Part shown: piece by piece, positions 6,801-11,967 of the stretch
Layout of the letters: every line of letters starts with the position of its first letter
How positions within the stretch are numbered: the stretch's first letter is position 1
Assembly: GCA_038211615.1 (NCBI GenBank)
Contig: JBBQVL010000112.1
Location: 1 to 11,967, forward strand
Origin: DASWJZ01 sp038211615
Lineage (GTDB): Bacteria > Pseudomonadota > Alphaproteobacteria > Rhizobiales > Afifellaceae
Direction of reading: 5' to 3'
Length of the DNA stretch: 11,967 nt
Program-made: the position numbers and the translations under genes
The notes under the pieces: model-generated
Seen by the model: only the letters and a program-made list of their open reading frames with translations
What the model was told of the DNA's origin: nothing
The model's database searches: none

Positions 6801-6874
6801 GCGGATCGGGTTCCGTCGTGGCGACGGAGTCTAGAGCATTTTCGGCACAAGCGGGGCGCCGCTGTCTCCGCCGG
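6801..6874 (-). other. 74-nt spacer with hairpin before the DHPS-like gene
   Basis: This is the only real gap in the four-gene minus-strand operon. It contains a seven-pair perfect stem, TCCGTCG-tgg-CGACGGA (6812-6828), 12 nt before the ATG of the DHPS-like gene, and no strong Shine-Dalgarno. Just beside it is TCTAGAGCATTTTCGG (6829-6844), a string that reminds me of intergenic repeats common in Hyphomicrobiales; that resemblance is from memory. The hairpin could attenuate or process the operon message. Confidence 0.4.
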
Positions 6875-7486
6875 TCAATCGACCTCGATGGGTCGGCCGA
6901 TATCCGTGCCGTCAGCGAGCGCACGGCCGAGGTGTGCGATCTGGCGCGTCGTGCAGATCCAGGCCTCGGTCTTCGCCGCGGCGAGAAAGCGGGGGGCGAG
7001 CGGATCGAGGACGCCCGCCGCGACGAGGCCGGAAAGCGAGTCCTTCGCCGGCGCGGCGCGCTTCAAGAAGATCAGCCGCGATGCGGAGAGCCGCTCCGCG
7101 AGCCACGCCGCGAGGCTGTCGGAGGTCATGTTCCAGCTTTCTGGGACATCTGCATGGCCCTCCAGCAGGTCGAGCGGCAGCCACACCGGCACCGCGCCGC
7201 CCGCGAGCGCGCCCCTGATCTCCGCAAGGCTCGCGGCGGGCTTCAGGGCCGGCGAAAGGCTCGCGAGCGCCGTTCCGAACGCCGCCATTGCAAGGAGCGC
7301 CATGCGGTGCGCTGCGGGATCGTCGAAGCCGATCCGCGGCTGCTCGCGGCGGACGCAATCCGCGAACGGCCCGCCACCCGGCACGACGACGGTGCGTCCG
7401 GCGCCCATCGCGAGCGCCGCCGCAAGATCGCGGAGCCGGGGGTAACGTGCGAAGCTGCCGCCGACCTTGACGACCGTCGGCCTCAA
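6875..7486 (-). CDS. mfnE: MfnE-like amino acid kinase family protein
   Basis: This 203-residue amino acid kinase-fold protein resembles MfnE, which phosphorylates aminomethyl-furanmethanol phosphate to the diphosphate in methanofuran synthesis. The N-terminal VVKVGGSFA (5-13) is the phosphate-binding lysine/glycine loop, VVVPGGGPFAD (33-43) is the family glycine-rich strand-loop, and WNMTSDSLAAWLAERL (118-133) is the conserved TSDS segment. The start is a TTG whose last two bases belong to the TGA stop of the MfnB-FolB gene (TTGA overlap). No ATG or GTG lies in frame nearby, VKVGG must be kept, and GGGAG sits 5 nt upstream, all supporting TTG. The arrangement indicates translational coupling. 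Small size and context argue against glutamate kinase or aspartokinase. The substrate is inferred from the archaeal enzyme. Confidence 0.83.
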   Translation of the reverse strand: MRPTVVKVGGSFARYPRLRDLAAALAMGAGRTVVVPGGGPFADCVRREQPRIGFDDPAAHRMALLAMAAFGTALASLSPALKPAASLAEIRGALAGGAVPVWLPLDLLEGHADVPESWNMTSDSLAAWLAERLSASRLIFLKRAAPAKDSLSGLVAAGVLDPLAPRFLAAAKTEAWICTTRQIAHLGRALADGTDIGRPIEVD

Positions 7487-8652
7487 CTCGTCTCCCGCCC
7501 GCCGTGATCGAGCATGGCGAGGACCGGGTTCTGCTCGGCCGCCCGGTCGGGCCGCTCCATGGTCAGCTCGACGCCGACGCCACCAGGGCCGATCTCGAGC
7601 TTCTCCACCTTCACCGTCACGCGATCGACGCGAACGTCGCGGAGCACCTCCGCGCCGATGCGCTCCGCCAGCTTTTCCACGAAGTCGATGTGCTCCTCCG
7701 CGATGATGCGCGAAATCGCGTCGGTGATCAGATCGTAGGAATAGACCTGTCCCATCCCCTGCGTCTCGCCGCGCGGACGCTTCGTGTCGACGGAGACGTC
7801 GAAGCGCACCTTCTGCGGCGCGTCGCGCTCGTGGCTGTAGGCGCCGATCCGGACGGCGAGCACCAGGTCGCGCACGAAGATGCGCGCCGTCTGCGACGGA
7901 TCGCTGTTGTCCGGATGAAACCCGCGCGCCGAGAGCAGCCGGTAGTCGACGTTGCCGGCGGCCTCGCCGCGCTCCTGCGGAATCAGCCGGCGGATCGCTG
8001 CCACGGCCTGCGCGTCGAGGCCGGCCTCGCGCCTGCCCGCCGCGCAGAGCGCGCCACGGAATCCGAGAAAGTCGGGCTTCAGCGAAAGGAGACGCGGAAC
8101 GTCCGGGGCCTCGAGCCCGCCGGCGAGGCCGACCATCAGGCCATGCTCCTTCGCCGCGTGGACGAAGGCGGAGAGGGCGGGAATGCCGGCATGCGCGAGA
8201 AGCCGGCCGCCGGTCTTGTCCGCCGTGTCGAGCATTACGCCGGTGAACCCGGCCTCGGCGAGCGGCGCGACGAGGCGGACGGGATCGCTGTCGCGGTCCG
8301 CGAAGAGACAGCCGACGAGCCGCGTCGCGGATGCCGCGTCGGACAGGGCGTCGATAGCGGCGCGCTGATCCCTGTCGGGCGGGAAAAGCCCGACCTTCAC
8401 ATAATCGACTCCGGTCGCGGTGATCGCCTGCACGGCGGCGACGATGGCGTCCGTCCGCATCGAGGGATCGCCCGTCACAGCGCTGGTCGGGCGGCGGAGA
8501 TCTATGGCGGCGAGCGCTTCCTTCAGCCGCGCGATCGGCAGCGCGCCGAATGCGCCGGCCGACGGGTCCTTCATGTCGACGATGTCGGCGCCGCCCGCAA
8601 TGGCGATCTCCGCCTCGTCGGGGCTTCTGACGCTCGCCAGCATCGCGGTCAT
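7483..8652 (-). CDS. mfnB: MfnB-FolB fusion: furan phosphate synthase joined to dihydroneopterin aldolase
   Basis: Two enzymes are joined in one 389-residue chain. Residues 4-about 235 match MfnB (former DUF556), which builds the furan phosphate of methanofuran from two glyceraldehyde-3-phosphates. GADIVDMKDPSAGAFGA carries K28, DYVKVGLF carries K86, and MLDTADKTGG carries D142 and K146, matching the lysines and aspartate known to be essential in the Methanocaldococcus enzyme. Residues about 258-368 match FolB, which cleaves dihydroneopterin to hydroxymethyl-dihydropterin: IGAYSHERDAPQKVRFDV (E275), VYSYDLI (Y306), FVEKLAERI and VEKLEIGP (K351). A roughly 22-residue linker (about 236-258) joins them, and a short tail (369-389) follows. 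The ATG at 8652 has GGGGGA 9 nt upstream; M4 is an alternative. The gene heads the minus-strand operon and overlaps mfnE by 4 nt. Both halves look catalytically intact; activity is inferred. Confidence 0.9.
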   Translation of the reverse strand: MTAMLASVRSPDEAEIAIAGGADIVDMKDPSAGAFGALPIARLKEALAAIDLRRPTSAVTGDPSMRTDAIVAAVQAITATGVDYVKVGLFPPDRDQRAAIDALSDAASATRLVGCLFADRDSDPVRLVAPLAEAGFTGVMLDTADKTGGRLLAHAGIPALSAFVHAAKEHGLMVGLAGGLEAPDVPRLLSLKPDFLGFRGALCAAGRREAGLDAQAVAAIRRLIPQERGEAAGNVDYRLLSARGFHPDNSDPSQTARIFVRDLVLAVRIGAYSHERDAPQKVRFDVSVDTKRPRGETQGMGQVYSYDLITDAISRIIAEEHIDFVEKLAERIGAEVLRDVRVDRVTVKVEKLEIGPGGVGVELTMERPDRAAEQNPVLAMLDHGGRETS

Positions 8653-8660
8653 TGCGCGGT

Positions 8661-8679
8661 GTCCCCCGGCTGCCGGGAC
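8661..8679 (-). promoter_or_regulatory. Hairpin covering the Shine-Dalgarno of mfnB-folB
   Basis: On the minus strand GTCCC (8679-8675) can pair with GGGAC (8665-8661), with two further G-C pairs inside. The downstream arm overlaps the GGGGGA Shine-Dalgarno (8667-8662) of the fusion gene, so the site could be masked in the folded message. Further upstream CTACAA (8714-8709) might be a -10 with CTTTCC 17 nt before it, but this promoter is weak. Confidence 0.35.
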
Positions 8680-8760
8680 AGCGCTTTCCTAGTGATCATC
8701 ATGCGCGTTTGTAGCGCAGGCGGGGTTAAGCGGAAAGCCGGGCGGGGTCTGCAGGGATGA

Positions 8761-8788
8761 GCGAGGCGCGGGTCGGACCGCGCCTCGC
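8761..8788 (-). terminator. Terminator-like hairpin after the small exported protein gene
   Basis: GCGAGGCGCGG and CCGCGCCTCGC form an 11-pair perfect stem with a six-base loop, 8 nt beyond the stop codon of the exported protein gene on the minus strand. There is no T-run on either side, so it may need Rho or act as a 3' stabiliser, but position and stability fit transcript ending before the mfnB operon. Confidence 0.6.
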
Positions 8789-8796
8789 CGAGCGCG

Positions 8797-9255
8797 CTAG
8801 TTGATGCGCACCAAGTCGGCAACGAACGCCTGCGTGGAGGAGGCCTGCGTGAACGTGCCGACGCCCTTCGCCGTCAGGTGGTCGTCGGACAGCGTGATGC
8901 TGCTCGCCGTATAGGTGGTCGCGGGGGCCGGCGCGACGGTGATCTTGAAGGTCGCGCTGAAGGTGCAGTTCGGACCGGAAGCCAGCGTGAGCTTCGCGGC
9001 GGACAAGGTTGCGCTCACACCGAGCGAGGTGGCGCAGGTGGTGGTACCGGTCTGCGTTCCGGCGTCGTTGAACGTCACCTTGCAGGACGCCCAGCCAAGT
9101 CCCGCCGGCGCGGGCGCGCTCTTGTAGAAGGTGACGTAGGACTGGTACGTTCCTCCGAAATTGGGGAGCGCGCAGTCGGCCCAGGCCGCTCCGGTCGACC
9201 CGAATGCCGCCAGGGCAACAGTGGCACAACCGAGATATCGCTGAATTCGTCCCAT
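8797..9255 (-). CDS. Small exported protein with four cysteines, family unknown
   Basis: I do not recognise this 152-residue protein. It has a clear Sec signal peptide: basic start MGRIQRY, hydrophobic stretch to about residue 23, and likely cleavage after AWA (24-26). The mature part (about 126 residues) begins DCALPNF, is rich in Thr, Ser, Ala and Val with alternating hydrophobic residues suggesting beta strands, and has cysteines at 28, 58, 74 and 97, enough for two disulfides in the periplasm. No membrane anchor or lipobox is present. The ATG at 9255 has GAGGG 6 nt upstream; a TTG 15 nt further upstream would extend the protein but spoil the signal peptide start. The gene has its own predicted promoter and a strong 5' hairpin, and a hairpin follows the stop, so it is probably monocistronic. 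It lies between the cofactor operon and a two-component system, with no proven link to either. Confidence 0.75.
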   Translation of the reverse strand: MGRIQRYLGCATVALAAFGSTGAAWADCALPNFGGTYQSYVTFYKSAPAPAGLGWASCKVTFNDAGTQTGTTTCATSLGVSATLSAAKLTLASGPNCTFSATFKITVAPAPATTYTASSITLSDDHLTAKGVGTFTQASSTQAFVADLVRIN

Positions 9256-9274
9256 GATCCACCCTCGCAATTTT

Positions 9275-9309
9275 CGCCTAAGCTCCCCCGCGGGGAGCTT
9301 TTCTAGGCG
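9275..9309 (-). promoter_or_regulatory. Long hairpin at the predicted 5' end of the exported-protein mRNA
   Basis: AAGCTCCCC (9280-9288) and GGGGAGCTT (9292-9300) form a nine-pair perfect stem with a CGC loop. It is extended by CGCCT (9275-9279) and AGGCG (9305-9309) with a four-base bulge. The predicted transcription start (about 9308-9311) coincides with its outer edge, and it ends 9 nt before the GAGGG Shine-Dalgarno (9261-9265). On the plus strand it resembles an intrinsic terminator followed by TTTTCT, but no plus-strand gene ends nearby, so a 5' stabilising hairpin of the minus-strand message is the better reading. Confidence 0.6.
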
Positions 9310-9315
9310 AGCGCT

Positions 9316-9344
9316 TCTACAGCCGAGGGGCGTTATTTCGTCAA
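9316..9344 (-). promoter_or_regulatory. Predicted sigma70-type promoter of the exported protein gene
   Basis: On the minus strand TTGACG (9344-9339) is followed after exactly 17 bp by TGTAGA (9321-9316), close to the -35/-10 pattern. It lies about 60 bp upstream of the ATG. It is the best promoter-like sequence I found in the window. Confidence 0.55.
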
Positions 9345-9393
9345 GCGCCGCAAAGCCGCAGTAGACGAAGTTAAAGCGGAATAACTACGCCGG

Positions 9394-9414
9394 CTTCATT
9401 CATTTGTCATGAAG
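9394..9414. repeat. Inverted repeat upstream of the exported protein promoter
   Basis: CTTCAT (9394-9399) and ATGAAG (9409-9414) are perfect inverted arms around a nine-base AT-rich centre, about 50 bp upstream of the predicted -35. This could be a regulator site or chance. The remaining sequence from 9345 to 9495 holds only minor stems (for example GAAAT-gcc-ATTTC at 9425-9437) and no clear terminator for the response regulator gene. Confidence 0.3.
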
Positions 9415-9495
9415 TGCTGCTGGGGAAATGCCATTTCTGGTTGGTTGCGCCCTGCCGCCGGACATTCCCCCCGAGGCTCCCCTGTGGGAACAGTC

Positions 9496-10184
<689 letters not shown>

Positions 10185-10188
<4 letters not shown>

Positions 10189-11864
10189 GACGTCTCCGAT
10201 GCGAGCACGGCTTGCGCCGTGGGTTTCTCTCCCGTCTGCGACGTGGGAGGAACTGCCGGAGCCGCACCCGTCATGATCAGCGGAAACCCGATCGCCACCT
10301 TGATCGCATCGGGGCCGTCGCGTTCGAGCGCGATCGTGCCGCCCTGCTTCTCCACCATCCAGCGGGCGATGGCGAGGCCGAGTCCGCTGCCGGTCGAGGC
10401 GAGCATGGCGGCGTCGCGGCCGCGGTAGAAGCGATCGAAGAGCCGCGGCAGCTCGCCGGCGTCGATCGCGCCATGCCGGTTGCGGACCGTCACGATTGCC
10501 GCTCCCTCGCGCGCCGCCGCTTCGAGCCGCACCGCGCCGCCGCGTTCGGAATATTTGACCGCGTTGTCGAGCACGATCATCAGCACCTGCTTCATGCGCT
10601 GCGGATCGCCTTCGACCTCGAGTGCGGCCCCGATCGCGGTGTCGATCCGGATGCCGCGCGCCCGGCCGAGGATGTTTGCCTCGCGCGCGGCCTCCGCGGC
10701 GACCTCGCCGAGATCGAGCGAAACGTTCTCGAAGCGGATATCGTCGGTCTCGGAGCGGGCCAGGGTCAGGAGGTCCTCCACCAGCCGCGCCATCTCCTGC
10801 GCCTGTTCCACGACGCGCTCGAGCGTCTCGCGATAGGCGGCGAGGCTCGACGCCTTTCCGCGCAGCGTCACCTCAGCCTCGCCGCGCAGCACCGTCAGCG
10901 GCGTGCGCAGCTCATGGCTGATGTCGGCGAGGAAGCGGACACGCGAACGGTCGCGGTCGCGCAGCGTGTCGTTCGCCGCCTCCAGCTCCCGCGTGCGGTC
11001 GATGACATCGGCTTCGAGGTTGGCGCGGGCGGCAAGGAGAAGCTGCTGCTGCTGCTCGATGCGGGCCGCCATCTCGTCGAAGCGGAGGGCGAACAGGCCG
11101 AGTTCGTCGTCGCCGAGACGGCCGACCCGGTGCGAAAGATCGCCCCGGCCGATCGCGACCGCTCCGGCGCTCAGCCGCGCGATCGGCCGCACGATCGAGC
11201 GATAGAGAAAGTAGCCGGCAAGCAGCGTAGCGAAGAGGACGACGGCCGAGATGACGCCAATGCCCCAGACAAGCATGCGGATGAGCCGCGTCGCATCGTT
11301 GTCCGCCGCCTCCACTTCGCCGATTTCGCCGGCGATGGCGTCGTCGATCAGCCCCCCGAACTCGTCGTGCAGCCGCTGGTCGATGTCGCGGAAGAACACC
11401 CGCGCCGCCGCCTCGCCCTGGCCGGCGTCGCGCATCGTCAGAAGCGCCTCGTAGTGGCGGTTCAGATCGTCGTAGAGCTCGTGCAGGCGGGCGAGACGGT
11501 CGAACTCGACTTTCTGCGCCTCGACAACGCCCTCGCCGGCGAGGAAATCGGTCTCGTCCTGGGTCAGGCGGCGGAGCGCCTCGAACCCGGCGCCGATGCG
11601 GCCCTGCAGCGCGGCGATCTCCGGCGCCCCGGGCTCGCCGGTCATGAGCAGCGAGGCGATGGATTTGGAATACTGGTCGGAATCGCGCGCCAGGCTTGCG
11701 ATGGCGGCAAGCTGGCGGTGGGCGAGCGCGCCGCGGGTGAGGTAGTAGTGGAAATTCTGGATCGCGACGAACGCCGCGGCGAAGAGCACCACGACAGCCA
11801 CGCCGACGACGAGCTGGAAGGCCAGGATGCGCGTCCGGATTGTGAGGCTGACCAGACGGCGCAT
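10185..11864 (-). CDS. Membrane sensor histidine kinase with HAMP domain
   Basis: The 559-residue protein has a first membrane helix (about 12-35), a periplasmic alpha-helical region of about 160 residues (36-196) resembling four-helix-bundle sensors, and a second membrane helix (197-220). A HAMP domain follows (about 221-275), then a coiled linker, the HisKA domain with phospho-accepting H317 in DISHELRTPL, and the ATPase domain with N box VLDNAVKYSERGG (431-443) and G2 box TGSGLGLAIA (491-500). The G1 box is unusual: VRNRHGAI (460-467) stands where VxDNGPGI is normal. A low-complexity tail of about 29 residues (531-559) follows the ATPase domain. The ATG at 11864 precedes a normal basic start (MRRLVSLTIRTR); a Shine-Dalgarno (AAGG) is about 12 nt away. 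It overlaps the response regulator gene by 4 nt. The signal sensed is unknown. Confidence 0.93.
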
Positions 11865-11906
11865 CGCGATGCTTCACCTTTGCGGCTGAGGCTGACGCTT
11901 CTCGAT

Positions 11907-11926
11907 CGCAAGCGTATCGCTTTGCG
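11907..11926. repeat. Imperfect inverted repeat upstream of the histidine kinase
   Basis: CGCAAGCG (11907-11914) and CGCTT-t-GCG (11918-11926) pair over eight bases with one bulge around a TAT centre, about 43 bp before the kinase ATG. It may be an operator, possibly for autoregulation, or a leader hairpin. No convincing promoter is seen in the remaining bases to the window end, which contain no other gene. Confidence 0.3.
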
Positions 11927-11967
11927 GGGACACGGCAAACCGGCTTATCGCGTCGTGGCGGCGGGAC

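Noticed and set aside
7504..8760. 418-codon open frame on the plus strand
   Set aside because: Antisense shadow of the MfnB-FolB gene; composition dominated by Arg, Gly, Glu and Ala, with no recognisable domain.
9226..9237. Possible lipobox (YLGC) in the exported protein
   Set aside because: The cysteine is at residue 10, before the hydrophobic stretch, and the residue at -3 is Tyr; a normal AWA cleavage site follows at 24-26.
9280..9304. Plus-strand intrinsic terminator (stem plus TTTTCT)
   Set aside because: No plus-strand gene ends within several kilobases upstream, while the hairpin coincides with the predicted 5' end of a minus-strand message.

Overview
The window looks like part of the methylotrophy island of a GC-rich alphaproteobacterium, probably of the Hyphomicrobiales. 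It carries bacterial versions of archaeal genes for tetrahydromethanopterin (H4MPT)-linked formaldehyde oxidation and for making its cofactors. I infer the organism type from the high GC, the mch-ATP-grasp-CitG-like-fae gene order known from Methylobacterium-type methylotrophs, and the protein families. No rRNA or other phylogenetic marker is present.

Layout. Bases 1-2897 (+): 3' end of mch, an ATP-grasp ligase gene (17-nt overlap with mch), a CitG/MdcB-like gene (directly abutting), a 190-nt leader rich in stem-loops, and fae. Bases 3065-3757 (-): a HisA-like TIM barrel, convergent with fae across two hairpins. Bases 3814-4851 (+): an MfnF-like gene, divergent from the HisA-like gene. Bases 4833-8652 (-), transcribed right to left: an MfnB-FolB fusion, an MfnE-like kinase (TTG start inside a TTGA overlap), a dihydropteroate synthase-like protein and a DUF447 protein. 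Bases 8797-9255 (-): a small exported four-cysteine protein of unknown family, with a good sigma70-like promoter and a long hairpin at the mRNA 5' end. Bases 9496-11864 (-): a histidine kinase followed by an OmpR-type response regulator, overlapping by GTGA.

How the genes fit together. Fae condenses formaldehyde with H4MPT, and Mch hydrolyses the methenyl form to formyl-H4MPT. The formyl group then passes to a methanofuran-type carrier (methylofuran) on the formyltransferase/hydrolase complex, whose genes are not in the window. The remaining island genes can be assigned to building the two carriers. MfnB, MfnE and MfnF homologues cover furan-ring formation, diphosphate activation and coupling to the tyrosine/tyramine-glutamate moiety. 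FolB and the DHPS-like protein belong to the pterin branch. The ATP-grasp, CitG-like, HisA-like and DUF447 proteins have no settled role; chemistry-based hypotheses are given in the findings.

Most notable: the fusion of a methanofuran enzyme (MfnB) to a pterin enzyme (FolB), each with its catalytic residues visible; the string of stem-loops in front of fae; and the promoter plus 5'-terminal hairpin of the small exported protein. The two-component system has no visible link to C1 metabolism beyond its position.
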